This document shows positions 35,253 to 47,088 of a DNA stretch of 64,000 nucleotides, piece after piece. Origin of the DNA: Schaalia sp. Marseille-Q2122 (GTDB lineage: Bacteria > Actinomycetota > Actinomycetes > Actinomycetales > Actinomycetaceae); the NCBI RefSeq assembly GCF_903645355.1, contig NZ_CAHJXR010000004.1, forward strand, positions 186,001-250,000. Direction: 5' to 3'. The notes beneath the pieces were generated by a model. That model saw only the letters and a list, made by a program, of their open reading frames with translations, searched no databases and was not told the origin of the DNA. The position numbers and the translations under genes were made by a program. Every line of letters begins with the position of its first letter. The first letter of the stretch is position 1.

Positions 35253-35299
35253 CGACGGCTTTTCTGGTCGTGTCTGCCGTGCTGCTGGCTGTCCTCGGC

Positions 35300-35364
35300 T
35301 TTTACGCACTGCGTTGTAGTTTCCACACCGCATAGCCCCCAGAAACTGCAACGCCCCTCCCATT
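35300..35364. repeat. 65-bp element, copy 2
   Basis: This is a near-identical direct repeat of 35188-35252 after a 47-bp unrelated spacer. The two differences are in the first third (ACG for ACA, and CAC preceded by C rather than G). It carries the same internal inverted repeat and C-rich loop. No gene or transposase is linked to it. Confidence 0.88.
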
Positions 35365-35437
35365 GGCAGGGCAGGGGAGGGGCGGGCCATAGGAAAGCGC
35401 CTGCCGCAAGTGCGATACAGGCGCTTCTGGGTGGGCG

Positions 35438-35761
35438 TTAGGACAGTGAGAGGAAGAGCTTTTCCAGGCGGGCCATGTCTTCGTCATTGTGCGTGTGGCT
35501 GGGGTTAATGGCGCAGTCGCGCATGGCTCCGGCGACGACGACGAAGGCTGTGCGGCGCACGGCCGAGTGTGCTGCAGAGAGCTGGGTGATGATCTCGTCG
35601 CAGGGGGCGCCGTTTTCGATGGCGGTGATGACGGCGTCAAGTTGGCCGCGGGCGCGCTTGAGGCGGTTGAGTACCTTCTTGGGTTCGCTGACTGGCACTG
35701 GCGTTGCTGCTGGAGTGTTGCTCACGGTGTCCGTCCTCGTCATCTGGGGGTATTCATGCAT
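35438..35761 (-). CDS. cstR: CsoR/CstR-family repressor, persulfide-sensor type
   Basis: The 107-residue protein is an all-helical DUF156 repressor. Copper-sensing CsoR needs Cys-His-Cys. Here the two cysteines are present 29 residues apart (GAPCDE and MRDC), but the His position four residues before the second Cys is Ala. This is the pattern of CstR, which senses per- and polysulfides through a cysteine pair. The divergent gene carries a rhodanese domain, in keeping with that role. ATG 35761 is used; ATG 35743 is possible. Confidence 0.85.
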   Translation of the reverse strand: MHEYPQMTRTDTVSNTPAATPVPVSEPKKVLNRLKRARGQLDAVITAIENGAPCDEIITQLSAAHSAVRRTAFVVVAGAMRDCAINPSHTHNDEDMARLEKLFLSLS

Positions 35762-35817
35762 CCTAGAGGAGGGTCCTTAAACCGTCCTTCATCGTGAGAC
35801 ATAACCTATACACAAAT

Positions 35818-35833
35818 ATACCCCAGGGGGTAT
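35818..35833. promoter_or_regulatory. CsoR/CstR-type operator
   Basis: ATACCCCAGGGGGTAT is a 16-bp inverted repeat of ATACCCC and GGGGTAT with a 2-bp centre, the standard operator for this repressor family. It lies between the repressor and the oxidoreductase genes and can control both. A half-site, CTGGGGGTATT, recurs at 35744-35754, just inside the repressor gene. Confidence 0.9.
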
Positions 35834-35874
35834 CATGTGTACATGATCTGTACTCCTGATGAAGGGACACAACT

Positions 35875-37560
35875 ATGAGGATCGTTGTCGTTGGCGGTGT
35901 GGGCGGCGGCATGAGCTGCGCAGCTCGCGTCCGACGCCAGATGGAAGATGCTGAGGTCATCGTTCTTGAAAAGGGCCCCGACGTTTCCGTTGCCACCTGC
36001 GGCCTGCCCTACTTTGTGGGTGGCGAGATCGCTGAGGAATCTGCCCTCACCGTGCAGACTCCCGCCAAGCTCAAGGCGTGGCTGAACCTTGACGTTCGCA
36101 CCAACCACGAGGCTATCCGCATCGACGTTGACCGCCGCGCCGTCCTCGTGAGGAACGAGGCCGGGGAGGAATGGCTCGAGTACGACGCCCTCGTTCTCTC
36201 TCCCGGTGGGGACGCCGTTCGCCTGCCCATCCCCGGAATTGATCGCCCCGAGGTGCGCACCCTGCGTTCCATCGACGACGCCCGCTTCCTCAAGACCGCT
36301 GTGGCCGCTGGAGCCAAGCGCGCGGTAGTCATCGGCGCGGGCTTCATCGGTGTGGAGGCTGCAGAAAACCTTGCCGAAGCAGGCCTGGATGTCGCCCTCG
36401 TTGAAGGCGCCCCCCATATTCTCATGCCCTTCGACCAGGAGATCGTCCACCCCCTGCGCGTAGAGATGCGACGCCTGGGTGTGTCCCTCCACGAGGGCGT
36501 ATCCGTCGCCGCGATTCACGAGGCCGACGCCGGCGTGATCGTTGAGCTGGGTGACGGCACGCAGATCCCCGCCGACGTTGTTGTCTCCTCTGCTGGGGTG
36601 CGCGCCAATATTGAGCTGGCCGAGAGCGCCGGGATTGAGTGCGAGAATGGCGCATTCACTGTCGACCAGCATGGTCGTACTAATATTCCGGGCATTTGGG
36701 CCATTGGTGATGCTGTGAACTCAGTGCATGCTGTGACTGGCGGCGTGCGTCCGGTTCAGCTTGCTGGGCCCGCTAACCGCGGCGGGCGCCTCGCTGCCGA
36801 TGACATCGCCGCTTCCTTTGGAGGGATGAACGAGGCCCGCCCCATGCCTCAGCCTCTGGCGACCGCTATCGTTCGTGTGGGCAAGCTGATGGCTGCCGCA
36901 ACCGGTGCGAACCGCGCGATGCTTGACGGCGCTGGTATTGACTACCGTGCGCTGCATGTCATGGCGAATAACCATGTGGGCTACTTCCCCGGTGCCGTTC
37001 AGATGTCTCTGGTGGTTTACGTTGATGCCAATGGGGAGATCTTGGGTGCTCAGGGTGTTGGTGAGGACGGTATTGATCGTCGTATCGATGTCATTGCCAC
37101 CGCAATGCGTGGCGGGCTGCTGGTTGAGGATCTGATGGATCTGGACCTGTGCTACGCACCTCCCTTCGGGGCGGCCAAGGATGCCGTGAATCTGCTGGGC
37201 ATGATTGGTGAGAATGTCGCCAATGGTTTCCTTGAGCTGTGGTACCCGTGGCAGCTGGAGGAGATGCGTCAAAAGGCGCTCATCCTGGACGTGCGTACTC
37301 CCGCTGAGGCTGCGGAGGTGCATATCGAGGGCGCCCTCGTTATTCCCCACACCCAGTTGCGTGAGCGCATGGACGAGGTTCGCGAGGCCGCCCAGGGCCG
37401 CTTCGTGGCGATCCACTGCCGTTCGGGTATGCGCTCCTACCTGTCGCATCGCATGCTCAAGGCTGCGGGTATTCCGTCGGCGTCGCTGTCGGCGGGCATG
37501 CTGGGCTTGGAAGCCTACCTGGGTGACTCTGCCCGCGAGGTTCTGGTCTACGGGGAGTGA
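35875..37560 (+). CDS. CoA-disulfide reductase/NADH oxidase-type flavoprotein fused to rhodanese
   Basis: The 561-residue protein has an FAD/NAD(P) pyridine-nucleotide-disulfide domain (about 1-450) with GGVGGGMSCAARVRR and the single redox Cys in VATCGLPYF (C42), as in CoA-disulfide and persulfide reductases. A C-terminal rhodanese domain has the active loop HCRSGMRSY (Cys about 515). The fusion is known in CoADR-RHD proteins that reduce CoA persulfides and polysulfides. With a CstR-type repressor and operator upstream it is probably induced by sulfane sulfur. Confidence 0.92.
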   Translation: MRIVVVGGVGGGMSCAARVRRQMEDAEVIVLEKGPDVSVATCGLPYFVGGEIAEESALTVQTPAKLKAWLNLDVRTNHEAIRIDVDRRAVLVRNEAGEEWLEYDALVLSPGGDAVRLPIPGIDRPEVRTLRSIDDARFLKTAVAAGAKRAVVIGAGFIGVEAAENLAEAGLDVALVEGAPHILMPFDQEIVHPLRVEMRRLGVSLHEGVSVAAIHEADAGVIVELGDGTQIPADVVVSSAGVRANIELAESAGIECENGAFTVDQHGRTNIPGIWAIGDAVNSVHAVTGGVRPVQLAGPANRGGRLAADDIAASFGGMNEARPMPQPLATAIVRVGKLMAAATGANRAMLDGAGIDYRALHVMANNHVGYFPGAVQMSLVVYVDANGEILGAQGVGEDGIDRRIDVIATAMRGGLLVEDLMDLDLCYAPPFGAAKDAVNLLGMIGENVANGFLELWYPWQLEEMRQKALILDVRTPAEAAEVHIEGALVIPHTQLRERMDEVREAAQGRFVAIHCRSGMRSYLSHRMLKAAGIPSASLSAGMLGLEAYLGDSAREVLVYGE

Positions 37561-37636
37561 GTTCCCCAGCAAGGTTTTCCGAGGGGCTTCCGATGGGGGC
37601 GTGCTCGGGTTTGACACTCTATGAAAGGACATCTCT

Positions 37637-37819
37637 ATGTGTCGTGCAGTGACCTGCAAGGTGTGCGGTAAGACTACTTGGGCTGGCTGCGGTCAGCACA
37701 TCTCCTCTGTGAAGGCCGGTGTTCCTCGCAATCAGTGGTGCGATGGGAAGCATACGGCTGAGGAGCGGGCCGAGGTTCCCGGATTCTTTGCGCGCCTCTT
37801 TGGCGGCAAGAAGAAGTAA
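37637..37819 (+). CDS. 60-residue Cys-rich protein, copy 1
   Basis: The product starts MCRAVTCKVCGKTTWAGCG and has Cys at 2, 7, 10, 18 and 35. A basic tail (FFARLFGGKKK) follows. The core CGKTTWxGCGQHI...QWCDG is shared with the next gene. Small proteins with this core are widespread in actinobacteria; I know no established function. The paired cysteines could bind a metal or react with sulfane sulfur, which would suit the upstream CstR and rhodanese genes. It lies 76 bp after the oxidoreductase. Confidence 0.82.
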   Translation: MCRAVTCKVCGKTTWAGCGQHISSVKAGVPRNQWCDGKHTAEERAEVPGFFARLFGGKKK

Positions 37820-37856
37820 TCCATCAACACAATTTTGAGAAGTGAAGGAGAGGGCT

Positions 37857-37985
37857 ATGTGCCAACCTGTTCCCTGTACCTGCGGTAAGACCACGTGGAC
37901 TGGCTGCGGTCAGCATATTGATTCCGTGAAGGAGATCGTTCCCCCCGCACAGTGGTGTGATGGGGATCATGCTGGTCAGAACTGA
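37857..37985 (+). CDS. 42-residue Cys-rich protein, copy 2
   Basis: This short paralogue of the previous gene, MCQPVPCTCGKTTWTGCG then QWCDGDH, lies 37 bp downstream with GAAGGAGAG as ribosome site. It keeps the cysteines of the core but lacks the basic C-terminal tail. The close spacing, strong ribosome site and conserved motif against diverged flanks show that it is a real gene. It is probably the last gene of the sulfur-related operon. Confidence 0.78.
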   Translation: MCQPVPCTCGKTTWTGCGQHIDSVKEIVPPAQWCDGDHAGQN

Positions 37986-38044
37986 GTCCCGAATCAGTGC
38001 TTTTCCGGCTTGGTTGTGACCGGTGAGAGCTGATCCCACTCATG

Positions 38045-38090
38045 CACACCCCGTGTTTTCCGCGAAAAATCGCGAAAAACACGGGGTGTG
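38045..38090. terminator. Bidirectional-looking terminator before the rRNA operon
   Basis: The arms CACACCCCGTGTTTT and AAAACACGGGGTGTG enclose a GCGAAAAATCGC region, giving A/T runs on both sides. It separates the Cys-rich genes from the rRNA promoter. Confidence 0.85.
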
Positions 38091-38112
38091 TCCACGCTCA
38101 CAAGAAAATGGT

Positions 38113-38142
38113 TTGACGTGTGGGTGGGGGGCTGTGTAGATT
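38113..38142 (+). promoter_or_regulatory. Candidate rRNA promoter
   Basis: TTGACG at 38113-38118 and TAGATT at 38137-38142 are 18 bp apart, about 270 bp before 16S. A second TTGACA at 38292 lacks a good -10 partner. The 423-bp stretch 37986-38408 otherwise holds a terminator and the leader repeat. Confidence 0.6.
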
Positions 38143-38266
38143 ATTTACTCGTTGCGCCGGACGGTGCGGGGACGCGAGAGTGGTTTTCCGTGGGGTGTGG
38201 CGCGAATGTTCACCTCAGTGATTTGCTTGGATGCGTGTGTGTCTGGGTGGTTGTTGTGTGTGGGTG

Positions 38267-38306
38267 TTGTTTGTGAACTCGATAGTGTGTCTTGACATTT
38301 TTTGTT
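38267..38306 (+). promoter_or_regulatory. rRNA leader antitermination (nut-like) block
   Basis: The segment begins TTGTTTGTGAACT, continues through GATAGTG and ends in TTTTTTGTT. It is repeated with changes in the 16S-23S spacer at 40241-40280. Such leader/spacer pairs in actinobacterial rrn operons act as boxB-boxA sites for Nus-factor antitermination. Confidence 0.65.
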
Positions 38307-38408
38307 GTTTTTATGCCTGTTTTTTGTTTTTGAGTTTGTTATTTGTTGGGATTGCCATGGCTGCTGTTGGTGGTTATGGTTTTCTGGGCTTTAACAGTTT
38401 TTTGTTTT

Positions 38409-43425
<5,017 letters not shown>

Positions 43426-43574
43426 AACACACACCGCCAAGCACACCGCTCGGCACACACACGCGCAAGCAAAACACGCTCACAACCACCATACAGGTTC
43501 ACGACCAACCCACACCCCCCACCAAAACAAAGACCGGGGGGCGAACACAAAACAACACCATAATTGGTCGACCC

Positions 43575-43694
43575 TTTTGCGGCGGCAATAGCGTGGGGGA
43601 AACGCCCGGACCCATCCCGAACCCGGAAGCTAAGCCCCACAGCGCCGATGGTACTGCACCCGAGGGGGTGTGGGAGAGTAGGACACCGCCGCAA
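43575..43694 (+). rRNA. rrf: 5S ribosomal RNA
   Basis: The terminal helix TTGCGGCGG pairs with CCGCCGCAA, about 118 bases apart. Inside lie the conserved CCCATCCCGAACCCGGAAG and GGAGAGTAGGACACCG. It follows 23S by about 150 bp of A/C-rich spacer. Confidence 0.95.
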
Positions 43695-43707
43695 CACAAC
43701 CACAAAA

Positions 43708-43746
43708 TGAGGGCCCTCAGGAAGCAACGCTCCCCGAGGGCCCTCA
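43708..43746 (+). terminator. rRNA operon terminator
   Basis: The 11-bp arms TGAGGGCCCTC and GAGGGCCCTCA flank a 17-base loop shortly after 5S. No long T-run follows. The stretch 43747-43944 holds no gene that I can support. Confidence 0.85.
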
Positions 43747-43944
43747 AACACACACCCACAACGAGCCACCACAGAAGACAAACCCACAAGGAACCTTAAC
43801 CCTAGATGTGGCCCCTGAATGGCGAGCACCATCGCAGACATTGCATGCAGAGAAACACCACATGGTGTTTCTCTGGCTGTTCTTCTGGGCTCATGTGCGT
43901 TGAAGCGTGCTTGCACTCAGGGAATGGCCGCTCACGGCAGCCCG

Positions 43945-44736
43945 TCATGCCCGTGCATGCCAGACAGTCCAGTAGTCGACTTCTTTGATGGGAAAGCCTC
44001 CCTGGGAAGAAGCGCCGATTTCATAACAGATCCTGTCAGTGAGCACCGCGAGCTCGTCATCTGAGAGCTCGTGGAGAAGTGAACGACCAGTTCGGGCAAG
44101 CAGATCCGATGTGATCTCGGCACAATCGGCATAGACGCGTCGTTCTTCGGTGAATTGCTCAATGCCCTCGACGTTAAAACCAGCCTCCTTTAAAGCCTCT
44201 GTGACTGTTTCTTGCTTCGGGCGGCGTCTTCGCTCGACCTCAAGCAGTTCGGGGAATGCCTCGAAGAAATAACCACGGAAGTGTTGGGGTGATGATGGCA
44301 TGAGGACGTCCTCCATCGTGCGGTCTTGAACGAGGAGTGTGCCACCCGGGCGCAAGATTCGATGCGCCTCGGTGAAAGCGTCAGCGGGAGATGGCAGATG
44401 GTGAATAAGTGCTCGTTGCAGGACAAGATCCACTGTATGTTGAGGAAGTCCCGTGTTACAGGCCTCTGCCTGGAGAAAAGAAACGTTGCTGAGCTTGAGG
44501 CTCTTTGCTCGCGCCGAGGCATCTTCGACCATTTGCGCTGAAAAGTCGATTCCCTGCACGAAATCGGCACCCATCTGGGCCAGGGCTGTGGAGTAGATAC
44601 CTCCGCCGCAACCGATGTCCGCGACATACAAGCCCTTAGGGGAGATGATGCTGCATACCTGTGACACCCATGTGTCACTGGCTGTGCGAGTGGCGTAGGT
44701 GCCAGCGTTTGTCGAGGAATGAAAGTCTATTGCCAT
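43945..44736 (-). CDS. Class I SAM-dependent methyltransferase
   Basis: The 263-residue enzyme has the Rossmann methyltransferase motif I VADIGCGGGIYS (about 38-49) and an acidic residue after beta-2 (GIDFSAQM). Motif IV follows in LVLQRALIHHLPSP, then HRILRPGGTLLVQDR. This is the Methyltransf_11/UbiE-like pattern. The C-terminal 110 residues (FRGYFFEAFPELLEVERRRRP) probably select the substrate, which cannot be inferred. GAGGGGG precedes the ATG. It is transcribed toward the rRNA operon end and lies 48 bp from a large palindrome that may be its operator. Confidence 0.85.
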   Translation of the reverse strand: MAIDFHSSTNAGTYATRTASDTWVSQVCSIISPKGLYVADIGCGGGIYSTALAQMGADFVQGIDFSAQMVEDASARAKSLKLSNVSFLQAEACNTGLPQHTVDLVLQRALIHHLPSPADAFTEAHRILRPGGTLLVQDRTMEDVLMPSSPQHFRGYFFEAFPELLEVERRRRPKQETVTEALKEAGFNVEGIEQFTEERRVYADCAEITSDLLARTGRSLLHELSDDELAVLTDRICYEIGASSQGGFPIKEVDYWTVWHARA

Positions 44737-44783
44737 CAGGATGCCCCCTCAATGTTGCTGTGCTGGTATGTCAACGGCAGAAA

Positions 44784-44813
44784 CGATTTTATCTCGATGT
44801 CGAGATAAAATCG
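44784..44813. promoter_or_regulatory. Perfect 30-bp palindrome upstream of the methyltransferase gene
   Basis: The 14-base arms CGATTTTATCTCGA and TCGAGATAAAATCG flank TG. It lies in the 135-bp gap between two minus-strand genes. It lacks the GC-rich stem of a terminator and has operator-like symmetry around TATCTCGA. No dedicated regulator gene is adjacent. Confidence 0.6.
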
Positions 44814-44871
44814 ATTGGGGAGCGATCCCATCCATTGGGACATGCACTCTTTTCCGGAGAGTGCCGCACTC

Positions 44872-45651
44872 TTAACGCAGTGAGGTGGATGTGGACTCTT
44901 TGCCGCGCCTGACAAGGAGGAAATGTGAAAGGATGATCGCCACGAGGCCGACATTTGCTCCCATCAGCACCTGCCATACGAGGATCTCAGCGGCAGCGTT
45001 GCCCCCGTGCTCGACGGGAGGAGGCGGTGCCACCAGAAGGATCAACGCTAGTCCTAACGGTAGACACAGGCGTGACAGCAGGCCTTTGACCCCGGGGCTT
45101 TGTGCGAATGCTCCTACGACAGCAATTCCTGCAGAGGGGAGCGTGCAGAGTGCTAGGGCTGTCGCGGCGAGTAAGGGGAGCTGGCCAACTGGAGTGAGAG
45201 GGCCGTACCACGCAATGGTTGTGGCACTCAGAAAGCCCAGACAAAGAAGGAAACTCTCCAAGTAACGGCGCCACCCCGATTGCTGAGACTGTCGCATCCC
45301 CAGCCACGTGGAGGCGGATGCTACGACTGCCCAGAGCCAAGTGCCGCTTGTCAGGTGGTTCAATAGCCACAGGGGTGATGTCGACGCCGTCTCTGTAGGG
45401 ATGGACTCAATGATTCTTTGTGCTGTGGTCCCAAAGATCGCCCCTCCGGCAATGGACACGCCAATGGTCCAAAGTCTCCTGTAGGGTCCTGGCAAAGTTG
45501 TGATGCGCGGCATGTTCCCTAACATAGGGGTTGCCGTTCTCGTGGTGATAAAGGGGCTGTTTTCCTGCTGCTCGTGTCTTTCCTCGTCCTGCGGGATCTG
45601 GTGGTATGTGGGAGTGAAGATGGTAGGATCTGAATGAAGAATTAATGACAT
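44872..45651 (-). CDS. Polytopic membrane protein of unknown function
   Basis: The product of up to 259 residues has about six hydrophobic helices between residues 58 and 250. The first 45 residues are polar and may not be translated: internal Met codons at about 43 and 47 (MPRITTLP) are alternative starts, and none has a clear ribosome site. The Pro-rich loop PPPPVEHGG lies before the last helix. I do not recognise the family. Codon use is less C/G-ending than in the sugar cluster. Confidence 0.6.
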   Translation of the reverse strand: MSLILHSDPTIFTPTYHQIPQDEERHEQQENSPFITTRTATPMLGNMPRITTLPGPYRRLWTIGVSIAGGAIFGTTAQRIIESIPTETASTSPLWLLNHLTSGTWLWAVVASASTWLGMRQSQQSGWRRYLESFLLCLGFLSATTIAWYGPLTPVGQLPLLAATALALCTLPSAGIAVVGAFAQSPGVKGLLSRLCLPLGLALILLVAPPPPVEHGGNAAAEILVWQVLMGANVGLVAIILSHFLLVRRGKESTSTSLR

Positions 45652-45729
45652 TCTGCAGTGTTGCAGTGCGCCTGATCTTCATCGATCTTGTCCATCGTCA
45701 CGAGCATGTGACCGACGAAGGGAGTCCTC

Positions 45730-45900
45730 ATGGCACTGTCTCATTCCGACGAACAGGAAGTGCGTCGAATTACCCAAGTCCCTGACGGTGACCATTGGCG
45801 CGACAGCTACTTCGCCACCAAAGTTATGTTCGCCCCCTTCATTGCAGGGCTGGGCGTGATTGCTGGCGTTATCGCCATCATCGGTTACTTCTGGGGCTGA
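45730..45900 (+). CDS. 56-residue single-pass membrane protein
   Basis: The product begins MALSHSDEQEVRRITQVPDG and ends in one transmembrane helix (about 33-55, FAPFIAGLGVIAGVIAIIGY). AAGGGAG lies upstream of the ATG at a good distance. The charged N-terminal half would be cytoplasmic. The clean ribosome site, Met start and stop directly after the helix support a real gene. It is shorter than usual reporting limits. Function is unknown. Confidence 0.72.
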   Translation: MALSHSDEQEVRRITQVPDGDHWRDSYFATKVMFAPFIAGLGVIAGVIAIIGYFWG

Positions 45901-45963
45901 CAATCCTCCTGTATTGACGCTGCCGTAGGGAGGAATTTTCTATTCCCCTCTTAAGCTGGGAAT

Positions 45964-46890
45964 ATGGACTTTCGTGACTATGTTGCCTTTCTGCCTCTGC
46001 AGCGGCGTGTTCGCGCTGAATGTATGCCAACAGGGCAGCGGTGGGTGTGGAATTCGCATGTGATTCACGTTGCTCGTCGGCGGAATGCTCAAGCGCCCAT
46101 TCGTCTCATCGTCTGTCATGGAGCGGGTGGCTACTCCGACGCGCTCTGGCCGATCTGTGCCCAGATAGATCCGGCAGCCTGCGACCTTTTCCTGCCTGAC
46201 CTCCCCCTCTACGGGTATAGCACCACAGTCTCTCCGCAGAACGTGCGCTACGAGGACTGGATTGAGTGCCTCCGCGCCTTCATCGAAGAAACTGACGACG
46301 GCAGACCCGTCATCCTCTGGGGCTTTAGTATCGGGGGAATGCTCGCCCACGAGGTCGCCTGCCGGTCGCCCCTCGTCAACGAGGTCATCGCCACTTGCCT
46401 TGTCGACCCGCGCTCCCTTCGTGCCCGCCTCCATATCGGCCGCTGGGGGATGGGACTGCTAGGAACGCCCTTCCTCGGAGTGGGGAGGCGTTCGCCGCTG
46501 TCTAAAATCATGATTCCGATGAAGCTCGTTGCCAATATGGGGCGGATGAGCCGCAAGAAGGCGCTGTCGGTATTGTGTGCGAAGGATCCGCGAGGGGGTG
46601 GCGCCGCAATTCCCCTCGGTTTCCTCGCTACCTTCCTCGCATACGCTCACTCTCGTAGGCGGAGTGAGGGGGAGGCGGCTGTGCGCATAACCCTGGCTCA
46701 CCCTGCGCAGGATGCGTGGACTCCCGCCTCTCTTAGCATCACAACTCTGAGGCGACTGGAGGGCGTGGGGCATATCGTGATGCTGGAAAACTGTGGCCAT
46801 TTTCCGATAGAAGAACCGGGGCTTACTCAGCTTGTTGAGGCTGTGGAAGAACGCCTCCATGCTGTTGCTGGAGGAGTGAAACCCTCATGA
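45964..46890 (+). CDS. Alpha/beta-hydrolase family protein
   Basis: The 308-residue protein has the oxyanion segment HGAGG (52-56), the nucleophile elbow GFSIGG (S122), a probable acid in HPAQDAWTP, and the C-terminal His in NCGHFP. These form the catalytic triad of the family. The length and basic helical lid (about 150-215) suggest an esterase or C-C hydrolase acting on a small molecule. No signal peptide is present, so it should be cytoplasmic. Confidence 0.86.
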   Translation: MDFRDYVAFLPLQRRVRAECMPTGQRWVWNSHVIHVARRRNAQAPIRLIVCHGAGGYSDALWPICAQIDPAACDLFLPDLPLYGYSTTVSPQNVRYEDWIECLRAFIEETDDGRPVILWGFSIGGMLAHEVACRSPLVNEVIATCLVDPRSLRARLHIGRWGMGLLGTPFLGVGRRSPLSKIMIPMKLVANMGRMSRKKALSVLCAKDPRGGGAAIPLGFLATFLAYAHSRRRSEGEAAVRITLAHPAQDAWTPASLSITTLRRLEGVGHIVMLENCGHFPIEEPGLTQLVEAVEERLHAVAGGVKPS

Positions 46891-46892
46891 TG

Positions 46893-46983
46893 TCGAAACG
46901 TTCCTATAAACAGGGAAACTACGGCGGGTATTTTTGATGCGCGTGACGATAAAAAAGGGAAAAGTCCCATAAAAACGTTTCGA
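46893..46983. promoter_or_regulatory. Paired inverted sites upstream of the MFS gene
   Basis: TCGAAACGTT (46893-46902) and its exact complement AACGTTTCGA (46974-46983) face each other about 70 bp apart. The sequence recalls LacI-family operators of the AAACGTTT type, and a LacI gene ends this operon at 50293-51387. Two sites at this distance would allow looping repression. Confidence 0.5.
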
Positions 46984-47088
46984 GAACGCTTGCGAGGTGT
47001 ATCACACGGCATTAGCATGACAGTATGCGCTCATGCAACGGAGCACGCGGCGCTATTACCGTCATCATGCATCAGCAAAGGAGCTGTC

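Noticed and set aside
33437-35326. Minus-strand frame of about 630 codons opposite the MDR gene
   Set aside because: Shadow of a zinc-dehydrogenase gene. It also runs through the terminator and the repeat element.
35188-35364. Insertion sequence remnant
   Set aside because: There is no transposase fragment or target-site duplication, only the duplicated 65-bp unit.
43747-43944. tRNA gene downstream of the 5S rRNA
   Set aside because: No cloverleaf with a proper T-loop or CCA end was found.
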